DNA from: Tubulanus polymorphus
Lineage: Eukaryota > Nemertea > Palaeonemertea > Tubulaniformes > Tubulanidae
Assembly (NCBI RefSeq): GCF_964204645.1
Contig: NC_134025.1
Span: 5,523,001 to 5,587,000 of the forward strand
DNA length: 64,000 nucleotides
Direction of reading: 5' to 3'
The notes below the pieces were generated by a model. The model made no database searches and was not told where the DNA came from. It worked only from the letters and a program-made list of their open reading frames with translations. A program made the position numbers and the translations under genes. Shown here one piece after another: positions 44,536 through 56,100 of this stretch (the first letter of the stretch is position 1; each line of letters opens with the position of its first letter).

Positions 44536-47500
44536 ATGTCTGAAAATATAATCCCCTGTCTCACCTGGGTGAAATCAGGTGTTGCCAAATCAAACCCTGA
44601 AAAGGTAAGTTGGTTATATCTTGAGGTTTCAAAAAACTAAAAATGTTTTTACATTGAAATAGAATGTCGTACATCATCAAAATATGAGATAATATTTACT
44701 CAGAAAAATTTATGTCTTAGGTGCATTTGACTGCTGAAGAACTCAAGCGCATCATAGAAGAAACAAAAGCAAATCTTGAGTAAGCTTCATTTCTTTGTGT
44801 AACTTCATATGAAGTTCCTTTTAAATAGATAAAGGGTAACGAAAATTGGTACAAAATGAATAATAATCATTTCAGAGGAATAGAAATTGCCGATGATGAT
44901 GTATCATCGATGTCTGAGGATGAACTGGATGAACATAAAACGAACATTGGTCGAAAGAGAAAAAAAAAGACAGCTAGTAGGCCTAATGGTGATGATGCTG
45001 AAGTCGAAAATAACACTGAAGCAGATAATGAGGAAAAAGATGAGCTTGAAGCTGATGATGATGACGACACGAACAATGTCATAGAAGCTTATGGTTTTGA
45101 TGATTACGACGATGAAATTGATGATAATGGTAAGATAAGATTTGTCATTTGGCATGTTGATGTGGGGTAAGATTGGTTTGTAGGCTTGAATGAAAGATGT
45201 TCTCTACTGAGCATTCAGAATAGCAATTACACCTGTCTTTAAGGCTGTACCGGTATGCATGTTTATTCATTATCATCATTATTGAAAGTGAAAGTTTGGG
45301 TCTTTTTATAGAGGCAATGGATAATTTTGCTGGTTCGGCTTACTATGAAGATAACGCAGATGATCCTTACATAACTTTGAAAGATGAAGTAAGTATAGGA
45401 TTCATTGTTTTACAAAATTTCTTCATAGGTCTTTTATTCTGTGGCTTTGACTGAATATATTATTTTCATTTATTTTAGGACAGCGACGAGGAAGATTTTG
45501 TCATAAAACCAACAGATAACATGATTCTTGTTCCTCGAGTAAAAACGGAACAATGTTTAATGGAAGTTTATGGTACGACTCTCAAGCACGCCTGAACCGA
45601 CGAAGTCCAACTTCCTGCTATTCCAATATTCCATATTCTATTATGTTTATTTCTTGTAGTATACAATGACTCTGATGGTGCTTTATATGTTCACCATGAT
45701 TTTATGCTTACGTCTTTCCCACTCGCTATTGAATGGATGAATTATAACCCGGATGGCAGTCCTGGTGGTAAGTCATTTATTTCATACACTTTAAAGCATA
45801 GTTCCATACACCATTATACTGAACAGAGATAAGTCGATTTCAAATTAAGAGATACTGGTTACTCAGTAATTTGCTCTTTTTGTGTTTGTGAGTTCAGGCA
45901 ATTTTGTGGCAGTTGGGACAATGGAACCTGTGATAGACATTTGGGATATTGATCTTGTTGATAGTGTAGAACCTACATGTGTATTAGGTGAAAAAAAACA
46001 ACTTAAGAAGAAAAAGAAGGTAGTTATTTCTTTCAATTCTGGTAGACTTGTATATGTGTGCATTATAATTGATAAACCAATTATTTCTTAAGCATCATGT
46101 TCTCTTTTTAGAAAACTGGTGTTGTTGGTGGTCACACAGATGCTGTTCTAGCGTTGTCATGGAATTCACATGCAAGGTTTGTATAAATCCTGGTCAGATC
46201 TGTATGTATGCTACAATACAAGTTAGCAATACTTCATGAGGTATTTGTCAATATGTGTTATAGGAATGTGCTAGCTAGTGGTTCAGCTGATGAAACAATT
46301 GCTTTGTGGGATCTAAGTCAAAGAAATGTTGTGAAAACGATCCACAAACACACAGATAAGGTTATATTCATTCTAATACATGATTTCCGTACATTAACAT
46401 ACCGTACCGAAGTTGCAAAGTGAAATCTAAACTCTATTCTCAGGTGCAAGCTTTAAAATGGCATCCATTGGAGGCACAGACTTTGCTGAGTGGTGGTTTT
46501 GATAAGTAAGGAATATGTATCAAGTGTAGTTTAATTGTAAATTTTGTTTTAATGCTTGTCTCGACACGGATTTGTTAAAGTTTTTAAATAACTGTTGTAT
46601 TTCCATGTTGCATTGTAGAATAGTGAATTTATATGATTGCCGGAGTCCGGATGATAGCAACAAGTCATGGACGCTTCAAGGAGAAGTGGAGAACATAACC
46701 TGGAATCCTTTTTCGCCGTACAACTTTTTGGTGAGACGTAATTATTGAATGACTCACTGGGGTAATCATTGTAAGAATCAAAGTACTAAACCTTTTGTTT
46801 ATTTCAGGCATCAACCGATGGTGGTTTTGTTTATCTGTTAGATGTAAGGACAGATAAGACACTATTCACTTTAAGCGCTCACACAAGTCCTTGTACAGGT
46901 AATTCTTATCAGATTGTCATCGAAATTGCTAATTTAAGACGGACAAAAAAGTTTATTTGGAGGATTGAAACATCGAATTCAATAGATTTTGTTCATAACT
47001 GCTTTCATTTGAAGATGCAATTTAATTACTTTTGTAATCGTTTTGAAGGAATTAGTCTTAGTAGTCGAGTGCCTGGATTACTAGTGACGTCTTCTACTGA
47101 TGGTACCATGAAAATATGGGATATTTTGGACGACAAACCAAAAATGATTCGAGAAAAGCCCTTAGGACAGGTACAACACAGTCAGAAATCAATTACCTTC
47201 TGGTAGATTCTATGCTTTGTCCTGGTGTCCTAATGATGAATCTTATTATTTTCTCAGGGTCAACTGATGTGCTGTGCTTGTTGCCCAGATGCTCCATATG
47301 TATTCGCTCTCGGAGGCAGTAAAGACTTGGCAGTTTTAGATATTCGAGAATCTGCAGATGGTAATATTACACAATCCAATGCTATTTCTCATCAACCCAT
47401 ATTTTCATATTAATTGTGTTATTTACATCTAAATCTGTTGTTTTACAGTGAAGAAACATTTTCAAAATCGAACTGAATTGACACCAGATAGTCAGACTCA

Positions 47501-47657
47501 AACGACAAGTAGCGTTTCTGAATTTTCAACACTCGATCTTAATTCAAAATCTTCTACGGGAACTAAATCTGATACAGCATCGTCAACGTCATCATCAGTC
47601 TCAGCTGCCTCTTATAAAAGACCCAATAAGAAAAAGAAGAAGAAACCTGGAAAATGA
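44536..47657 (+). CDS. PWP1: PWP1 (periodic tryptophan protein 1), WD40 protein, complete, 15 exons
   Basis: PWP1 is a conserved nucleolar WD40 protein involved in rRNA transcription and ribosome biogenesis downstream of growth signalling. Exons are 44536-44604, 44721-44779, 44876-45129, 45312-45388, 45479-45572, 45660-45767, 45898-46019, 46112-46176, 46264-46360, 46444-46505, 46619-46730, 46808-46898, 47049-47170, 47258-47360 and 47449-47657. They total 547 codons plus TGA with no frame break. The N-terminus [16 protein letters not shown] and a long acidic Asp/Glu stretch are typical of the family. [38 protein letters not shown] and the WD repeats [18 protein letters not shown] and [16 protein letters not shown] are diagnostic. 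A KKKKK stretch after the first repeats and the Ser/Lys-rich C-terminus (KKKKKKPGK) are likely nuclear or nucleolar targeting signals. The start ATG has an A at -3. Confidence 0.93.
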
Positions 47658-47735
47658 TATAAACATATTTGAGCTACTTGTAAAATTGATTTTATAGAAT
47701 ATTTGTTGACTGCTTTTTGCATTTAATGTCTGCGA

Positions 47736-47741
47736 AATAAA
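47736..47741 (+). terminator. Poly(A) signal AATAAA of PWP1
   Basis: A canonical AATAAA lies 79 bp after the PWP1 stop codon and is followed by a GTTGTTT-containing stretch. The short distance and consensus hexamer make this a convincing 3' end. Confidence 0.7.
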
Positions 47742-48597
47742 GTTGTTTAAAATATATTGAATGATTTATCTTTCATCCTTTCTTGCCAGGCCCGGGTCCG
47801 GTAATCGCTCCCGAACTCGCTTCAACAGCTTTAGCGTAGTGGATTCGAATCCCTTGACGGGTGAAGATGTTATACTTAATGATGACGAACAAAACTTACC
47901 AATATGATATTTACGGTTTCTCAATCATCCCTCCTCCAGCATGTGCTGTCACCTGCATTTGGCGGTTGTTTACGGAACTTAGTCAAATTGAAGTTTAGAT
48001 AGCTCCCATTTAGATAGTGGAAGAGTGTATGCTGTATCATTCTTTTTTATGGTTGATCGCATTTCTTTTTAGAAACTTAGTGGCATTGGCGTGAAAATAC
48101 GTTATACATGCAGTGAATTGAATTTTCTTTAATGATTCGATCAATTAAAACTTGGAAAAGCCAGCCCGTTTGGATTCGATCGTGACATCGCTATCAATTT
48201 CCTTTCTAGCTGCTCTACTAAGAATCGCCCTACGATGCAAATTTTCGTGAACGTTCGCAAACATTTAATTCGACCCTTAGCCAAATCTAAATCTCGTAGT
48301 AATGTATAATATACATATGACGAAGCAATATTAATGAAATATTTTGAGAAAAAGCGCGTGTTCGGTCTATTTATGATTGCTACTTCTTCATTGGGCGATG
48401 CGGTTTCGAAAAAGGCGTGGGTTTGAAATTGGCCTGAGTTCGTGCATTGCTGGTGGTTTTTCCTGGAACGGTGCTGATGACGACGCAGTCGGTATAAAGC
48501 TCTACAGTACTGCAGAGCACGAACGTATGCGCGGCCAATCAAAAAAGTCTGCTGTGTGACGTCATGTTGCAGTCAGTTTCCAAACAAGCATGGCGCG
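47742..48597. promoter_or_regulatory. Spacer and probable promoter of the downstream secreted-protein gene
   Basis: No conserved coding segment is seen. Possible promoter signals cluster near the right end: TATAAAG at 48493-48499, CCAAT at 48535-48539 and a perfect CRE palindrome TGACGTCA at 48557-48564. Their order (TATA before CCAAT) is unusual, so the transcription start is uncertain. The 133-codon minus-strand open frame at 48141-48542 shows no domain. Confidence 0.4.
48557..48564. promoter_or_regulatory. Consensus CRE (TGACGTCA)
   Basis: The full 8-bp palindromic CREB/ATF site lies 34 bp upstream of the start codon of the signal-peptide exon. It could act in the promoter or fall within the 5' UTR, depending on where transcription begins. 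Confidence 0.5.
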
Positions 48598-48601
48598 ATG
48601 A
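48590..48601 (+). promoter_or_regulatory. Minimal uORF (ATG GCG CGA TGA) overlapping the main start codon
   Basis: An ATG at 48590 with A at -3 and G at +4 encodes only M-A-R and stops at TGA 48599-48601, overlapping the main ATG at 48598 as ATGA. The main start has G at -3 and A at +4, a weaker context. This suggests leaky scanning or terminate-reinitiate control, provided that transcription starts upstream of 48590. Confidence 0.5.
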
Positions 48602-48726
48602 GGAAGATGGACATGCCGGAACTATCAAAACATCTGATTATTTTAATAGTTTTTATCAAACAATTGGAGTTTTGCTATGGTGACAATGTTGCAAGACGAT
48701 GTCAAGGAAGATGCGGAGGAATTTTG
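48598..48726 (+). CDS. First coding exon of an unidentified secreted or membrane cysteine-rich protein
   Basis: ATG at 48598 opens 43 codons that end at a consensus donor GTGAGT (48727) in phase 0. The N-terminus MRKMDMPELSK is followed by a hydrophobic core (HLIILIVFI) and a likely signal-peptidase site near FCYG/DN. The mature start DNVARRCQGRCGGIL has two cysteines with C-x3-C spacing. CGGIL is reminiscent of the opening of CUB domains, and RC-x2-RC recalls the N-terminal cysteine box of anosmin; neither can be decided from 15 residues. No other exon is certain within the window, so the rest of the gene lies far to the right. Upstream are a CRE and a three-codon uORF overlapping this start. 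Confidence 0.6.
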
Positions 48727-49497
48727 GTGAGTGATCATCATTTGTGTGGATAGTTATTATATCATTGTTTATACGTGTTATCCGTCCTGTCAACGCGTTT
48801 AGGAGCGCACTACGTTTTGACAGTTCGTGTTTTGCATTGGTTACGATTCTGCGGATTATCCAAACTTTATGCGCGGTTTCCCAGCGTTTTATTGCAGGCT
48901 ATCTCATGGATTTATTTATATTCGTTTTTCCTATCGTTTTAAATATAGATTCCTCACACTATGCATTAGATAAAGTAAGAAGAAAGAAATGCATTGTTTC
49001 CAACGTTGAGTGCTGAAAAAACCAACCGTTCCGTTGCCTGAACGGCTTAGTTCTGGCTTGAATCAATCGACCTAACTAATTAACATTGCAACGTAATTAT
49101 TATCAATTATTCACTTGATTCATTTGAAATTGTTCTTTTTATAGAAACCAGCAATGAAACTTTTCTGAGAATACTTATCTTGAGATGATTACTTCGATAA
49201 CTGTCAGAATTAATGGAATATATATATTAATGATTAATCGTTAATTGCAATAGTATATATATTACACGCATGAATATCAGGATCCGTTTTCTACAGAAAG
49301 GTTATCAAGCTATAAATGATTCGTTATAACTGTTTTAAGTTTCAAAAATGAGGCTTTGGCCTTTTTGTGAAACCGGGCCAAAGAAATGATTTTTTCAAAA
49401 CATGTTTGTACTTTCGGCAGGTTAAGCTACGAGAACAATGTATTTCAACATGTTATATAAATATTACATTCATCATCGGCACGGTGCAAATTCTATT

Positions 49498-49560
49498 CCA
49501 GGGCCGTATCTAGCATTTCAATTTTTTTTTTTGGGGGGGGGGGGAGGGCAGAGAAACCCG
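49498..49560 (+). repeat. Transposon-end-like fragment CAGGGCCGTA... with T and G homopolymers
   Basis: CAGGGCCGTATCTAGCATTT is followed by an interrupted T-run (12 T in the last part) and then a run of 12 G. A CAGGGCCGTA start followed by T-run and G-run is, in my recollection, a common terminal sequence of short DNA transposons in marine invertebrates. I could not find a matching opposite terminus in the window, so it may be a solo end. Confidence 0.4.
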
Positions 49561-52500
49561 ACAAAAGGCAGTTCTATAGCATATAACAATGATATTTGTA
49601 AAGATTGGACGTTTCCAAAATGCTCTGCCCTGCCCCCTGCCGACTGAACGGATCCTTTTCAATATTACAGGTCCATTGGTAAGCCTAGCAAAAATCTTAC
49701 TATCAAATTATGATGACAAACCTCCTCAGCCAAAAATAAATTCGATATGTGATCGAAGACCTAGTTCATTTAGACCTGTAATTAAGGCATAGACTAAATA
49801 AATTGTTGAGGATTTTTTTTCTTATTTCAGTGAAATATATACTATTTGTGTACAACGAACAGATGTTGAAAGCTTTCTAAACAAACGAATCCTTTACCGT
49901 GAAATGCGTAGTTTTTTAACATCTTTTATTTCAGTGAAAAAAATGAGTTTTCCATTGTAGCGAAAATCATCATTCCTACCGAATCAGCTATTAGCGAAAT
50001 CTGGTGACCTTTGATTTTACGTAGGGCATGTATGTGATTTATCTGCACTTGTTTTCTTTTTAATCCCAATGCTTTGTCTGCCCTTTTGACTTTAAACGTC
50101 ATTAAAGTTTCCTGCCAAGTCTAGCAAAAATAAGAATTGGCATTGCATTTTGAAAAATTCCTTTTATTTCTGAATGTAGCGTCAATTTAAGTCCGGTCAA
50201 AATTAAGGTTATTGCCAGAATAAATCATTAAAAATTGTATTGTTTTATTGGTGTAGACAGAGATTACGTTTATTTGTAAAATGTAACGTAACAAAATTCC
50301 GTTTTCAGATTTTTAGTGAGTATCACTTTTTTTGTCTCGTGGATGCTTTTAAGGACGGCATAGGAAGTTCACCTCTGTTCTCGAACCTGCATGGATAGAA
50401 CTTGTTCGTAAATCGCCCGATCCGATATATACCTGATGAAAATAGTGGAATGGTGTATTGTAATACATGACTTCGTGAGCAGAAACACGAAGATAACGCG
50501 ATAAACCTAGCGTCAGTTCCTTCATCGGGCTGATATTAAGCATATATACTACCTCGGCGCTATGAGAAATACAAGTTTACTCAGATTCCAATAAATTTCT
50601 ATATACCATATGGCGAAAACACTAGGCTATGGCTGTTAGAAAGTGCTTGATATATCGGAGAATGAGGTTTTTTCTTTTCACTTTACCGTACAGAAATTCT
50701 ATATTATGTAAAAAATACCCGGTCTTTGGTGTATTATTCTTTTTCTATTGTTTTCGCGCGATTCAATATTCACTGCTATTATTATATTCTATTTCACAAG
50801 ATCAGATTTTGAAAATGCAGCCCCAACAATCGTGTTAGTTTCTTTTTTTTACCACAGTGTTGATTACCAAATCTTATGTGCGTATTGATAAAATCTAACC
50901 GAATTTTTCATTTTTGACGAAAATATTCTTTTCTCTTGTTAGCGTTGGATATTGGCATAAATGTATATTTCTATCCCATCAAATACGTCCAGTATTATTG
51001 GTTATGTTTCTACGCACAAGCGTTATTCAAAATTACTGTAAAAATACCATTTAAATCTTTTGATCTATATATATCATATATATGAATATGATTTTCTTCT
51101 TTCGTCGTTTTTACCAGTTCGCTTTAAATGTTAGAAATTATCTTAAAAAAGGACTTAACTTGGAATTTTTTGTCTTGGATAATTAGAGAAACCCTTCAAA
51201 GGAGAAATGAAGAGAAATCCCTCAATATATATATATATATATAGCATTGTATCAGATCGTATCAGATGGGTGATTTTATTTATTTAGCTAGTGGTACGTT
51301 TCATATGAAATGTATTATATGCGCATTGAATTTGAATAATTTGCATAAATGATGTGATTAAATGTTTCATTATCGATTAGACAATCATCACTTTTGCGAT
51401 CTGCCGACTTTTATTTTTCACATTATCAGTTATTAATAATTCGACGTCGGACGCGAACGATGCTGGCCGCGACTTTTATTCGAGCGTAATTCCCTCGATT
51501 CAAGCTAAACAGGTTTTTATTCAATCAACAGATCCATGCGGCATGCTTATGACGAGTAATTTTATTAGCCGTTCAGTGGCGATTAGTTTTATTCAATCAA
51601 CGTCAGTATCTTGCATCGGTCATGTTTGTTCGTTTTCTTGCCATGGTGCCGTCTTGATTGCCTAATCATACTCGCTTATTGATAAAATTCACAACTGAAA
51701 TTTACCGACATTCAGGTTACCACCACTACGACTACTACGGATTTTGTGTTTTGATTGGGCCTCGGCGCTATGGCTGAGTTTAGTCAGACGGACTGCGCGA
51801 AAACATCACGGAGTATGCGCAGTAGCTTCGCCCTCGCCGCAAATTGATTCGTAACTGTGGGTATTAGCAATGCTGCAGGCGCCTACAGCTGCCAAATTAA
51901 CATTCGTCGAGTAGAATTCGGCATTAGGTTTTTCGTAGAAATAACAACAATAAAGAGTTAAAAATGCATAACTACTAAATTAAAAAGAAATCATATGATA
52001 TAGTTGAGATTTCAATGGGGCGTTCATGACATGGGCATATTGTTATAAGTCGCTAGATCTCACAATTACCATAGAACGAAATCTAAAGCAAGTTTTCAGG
52101 GATTTAGATTATTGAAGATATTACGCAACTACAATATATGGATACTTACGACAAGAATATCTACTAAATTCTGGCCCGAAAATATTTCTCAATTCTGCTG
52201 TACTGATAGAATAATATATTTCATGTCCAATGGTTCTATGAAGAGTTTTCTTTGCTTTCTATACGACGAATAAATAAATAGACATAACTCTATTATCATC
52301 TGCTAAAAAAGAACCAGACATTATGTATGTAAATACATACGCAAAGGTCCACGTGAAAACAATTTTATTTCTACGTAGTAATAGTATATTATTATGATGT
52401 ATTTTATTTAGTAATGCCATGGTGCCTGGAGTATGGTGTATGATGATTTACCATAATTATTTCTGCCCCACATGTTTTCTATTGTCATAGTTTTTTTTGT

Positions 52501-53034
52501 GAAACGATTATAGAACATCGCTAAAATGGATGACGTTTTTCTTAGTCGTGTGTATCTGTTATATGAATCTGACGTAGAAGTTGAAGTCCACGAATTTCAT
52601 AAATGCATTTTGAATCAAATTATATGAATATGATTAGAAATTCATATTTTTAATATTTTTTGTACACACGAATTCTCTTTTTCTATGTATATGGCCTTTC
52701 ATTGCCAGCATAAGCGATTGAAGTGCCAAAAAAATGATTTCCCAAAATATGCAATTTCTCAGACATAACATTGTCAATATATGCTTTATTGTTTTAAAAA
52801 TCGAACGATGTTCACATGTGCCATTGACAAATCCTCACATATTCCATTCTTCAACACAACTTGTCAACTGGATGTTTAATCTTACTTTCGAAACGGCAGC
52901 GAGACAAAGATATCATCTGAATGAATCTCGGTATTAATGATCAAATAAAGAATACTAATGATTTCTGAAAAAAATTGATTTTTCTGTGTAAACATTGCGT
53001 CGCAATTTTGGTTTATTAAGAAAAGATCGATGAG

Positions 53035-53110
53035 GACTTGAAGTCTAGTGGTTCTTGAACAGTTTGCGAAGTGGCACTTGTTCGAGCCCGAAGCAGGAAA
53101 CCAACGAACT
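53035..53110 (+). repeat. Possible tRNA-derived SINE fragment
   Basis: TCTAGTGGTTCTTGAAC resembles a pol III A-box, and GTTCGAGCCC about 40 bp further on resembles a B-box (GGTTCGANTCC). The spacing fits tRNA-derived SINE heads. The flanking sequence does not fold into a full tRNA cloverleaf by eye, so a functional tRNA gene is unlikely. Confidence 0.3.
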
Positions 53111-56100
53111 ACCTTACCCCTTTACTGGTTTTATTAAGAAATGTGAATACACACATACTCTAGTTAGCTAGTTAATTAAAAGTATTTCTGAAGTTTGTTG
53201 ACATAGTTGTAATTTTGATTTACAACTCACAACTGGAATTCATATCAAACAAAGAGATCGTCGTATTCTTGTGAATGAACCATGGTAATATTTCAAAACC
53301 CTTTCGCGGTGCACAGAGCGACCCCGTCGTTAAATTTTTCGCAATTTCTCAAATTCGAGTAGTGCAATGATGGGAAATGTGACGATTTCTTCGTTGGTAA
53401 TAACAACTTCTACCGAGATCACCAGTCTACTGAGATGGCAAATTGGGTACCCCGCGGCAATGGAAAGAAATCGAGAAAACACTTTAACAACTATTTAACA
53501 ATATCATTGGGGGTGAATGCAAAATTCCACCTCCATGCGTTCCGGTGACTTCACTGTAGCTTAGAGTATATACACTAGAAAGCAGAAAGTGAAAAGCCCA
53601 AAGGCTTCAGATTCTGAAACCCGAGCGATTCTTATTGATTCTTCATATATTTAATGATTTGCGCTGCAGCATGTTAAGTTTCTTATTAATTTTTGCGTCG
53701 GTCGTGCACGTACAATTCGTCCTTTTAACACTTTCGCATCGCTGAATCAGCATGAAATTGTAGAATTACGACGGCAATTGCCGGACAATCCGACATTGAT
53801 TATGGCTTCCCTGTACTGCTAATTTCATTAAAGATGCCTCACAGGTGCTGTGCTGAGAATATCCAATACATTGACCAAATGACCACAGCATTTTCTGCAT
53901 ATCGATGCACAGAAACTCGGGTCTCTGTATTCAGAGTGGACAATCCCCTATGCAATTATTGCACTCATCTAAAACCACCCACAAAATTAAGATCGAAAAA
54001 TTCAATCTCACTTTGCATTGTATATAAAACAGTGGTTGACAATGTAACTTTATTCGCAATAAACAAATCGCCTCGAAAACCAATTTTTGGATACCACCCA
54101 ATAATCACGGGTGTAATGTTGTTATTACCAGGTAAAATGAGTAGTTAAATTGATCTTCTCATATGACAAACATCGAGCAAAGCGAGACTGCTTCCCGCCA
54201 AAAAACGTCCGTACTATACCAACTATGTATGCACATGCATGAATACTGTCGTATATTAACATAGCCTAGTTTCCCGTCGTAATTAACGCTGGTTATTGCT
54301 GACTATTGGACCAATTTCAATAATGATATAATGGTGCATATTATTAATATTCAAGAGTACCAGCTACTGGTACATACTACTAGGCTTACATATATATATA
54401 TATACGGGAAATTGCTGCCGGAATAGTAAGCATATTTCTGAGATAATTAATGCGTTCACCGGATGCCGAACGTCGTTTTATTTCTGCGAACGCGAAATTT
54501 TCTGTCTCTTTCGCCAGATTTTTTCGCATCCAAACAGTCGGCGATTATACTCCTCCGAAGTTCATCAATCTTCTCTCATGTTTGAGTGCTTTAAAACAGT
54601 TTCTCGATCTGTTTGAAGCCCCGATATTTCGGCTTTGAAGCCGGAAAGTTACTGTCGCAGTGACGCGTCAATTAAAATACACTTTATCATCGAGCTCGCG
54701 CCCGGATGCAAATAGAATTGTTCTTCGTAATGTCACGCACAATAATTATGCTAAAATACTAGGCCATAATACACAACTATAACATCCGATAAGTTGAATT
54801 TGACAATAGGGCAAATCAGGGACACTAGAACTAGACATTTAGTGAGGTATACCTCCGCTCCTAATCAATCTGTGTCAGGGTATATTTGTCAGAATTGATT
54901 GGTCATTTACTTAATTAGAGACCTACAAATGAATAGTGAAATATGGTTTTTATATCAAAGAGGAATGCAAACAGTACTTGTAAAAAGTGGAGGTGTTTCC
55001 ATGTAGAATGAGTTGGTTGATTTACCAAAAGAAATTAACTTATATATACTACATTTATCTATAATAGCTCCGATTATTGGCGAATCGAGCCTCCAAAATC
55101 AAAGAATTTTGAAGACCTTTTCTCCGACCCTGAAAGTTTAAGATTATATATACTTACGTACCGATGTTAGCTAAGTATTGCGATTTTATAGATTAAGTTA
55201 TCTGTCATTATCATCATTCAGAAGCGACTGCTTGTTTTATTTGTATAGTTTAATTGGTTCTTTGCTCTCGGGTACAGAGGTTTACCTGTATTTAAAGACC
55301 ACCATCTAACTCGTAAACATTCTAACGGAATAAGCAATGCTTAAATAAATAGCCTGAAGACCAAACACACGTAAGAGAAGAGAACTCATTGTTGAAATGC
55401 TGCTGTTCGTCTTTATGTTAGCGGATTGAAGAACTTTCAAGTTCTGACATTTTCCCGTATCTTCCGCTTTGCCCATTCTGTGTCTCTGGATAGAATAAAC
55501 ACGAACTTTTTCACAGATTGTCCCAGATCGACTCAGCTATCATAAATTGTGGTAGCCTAGGAATCACGGTGTCTTGACCATTTTCCCGGTATGGGTAAAA
55601 ACATTACAATCGGTCGTTCGTTTACAATTCTGGCCAAATCTGCGTGAATTCACACACGGTCATTGTTCAATACGCAAAACGGACTGGAGACTTCGTGGCT
55701 CCAAGCGGAACAATCGCCCCCACCCACGGCCGTACACAAGTTAGAAGGTCGCCTCCGAGACCGGAGGTCCGAGATCAGTCTTCGCGTTAGGTTTAAAAAA
55801 TGAAATTGAAAATAGCGTATTAGCAAATTTTAGATATTTTTTCAATTTCCACCACTGAAACTCTATTTCATAACCCATTTATTGAATATCATAATGCTGT
55901 TACATTGCAGTAGAAAAGAGATCGTCTGAATCTGAATAAATGATGAAAACTCGTGGTTAGTTAGTGCTTTAATTAGTCTTAATTCTATTTCATGGATATA
56001 GATATAATTTGTACACTGTTGTTATTTAGTTTTATCATGATCATATATTTTCTATATGACTTGTGAAAGTGATCATACACCCAGCACTGCTGCTGTTGTT

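Noticed and set aside
44867-45155. Serine-rich and hydrophobic minus-strand frames opposite PWP1
   Set aside because: They are antisense shadows of the acidic GAT/GAA-rich third exon of PWP1.
47838-47860. B-box-like GGATTCGAATCCC suggesting a tRNA gene
   Set aside because: No A-box at the right distance upstream, and the flanking bases do not form the T-arm or acceptor stems.
48141-48542. 133-codon minus-strand open frame between PWP1 and the signal-peptide exon
   Set aside because: It overlaps the probable promoter of the downstream gene and contains no domain, signal or family motif. The composition is unremarkable and no splice or poly(A) context supports it.
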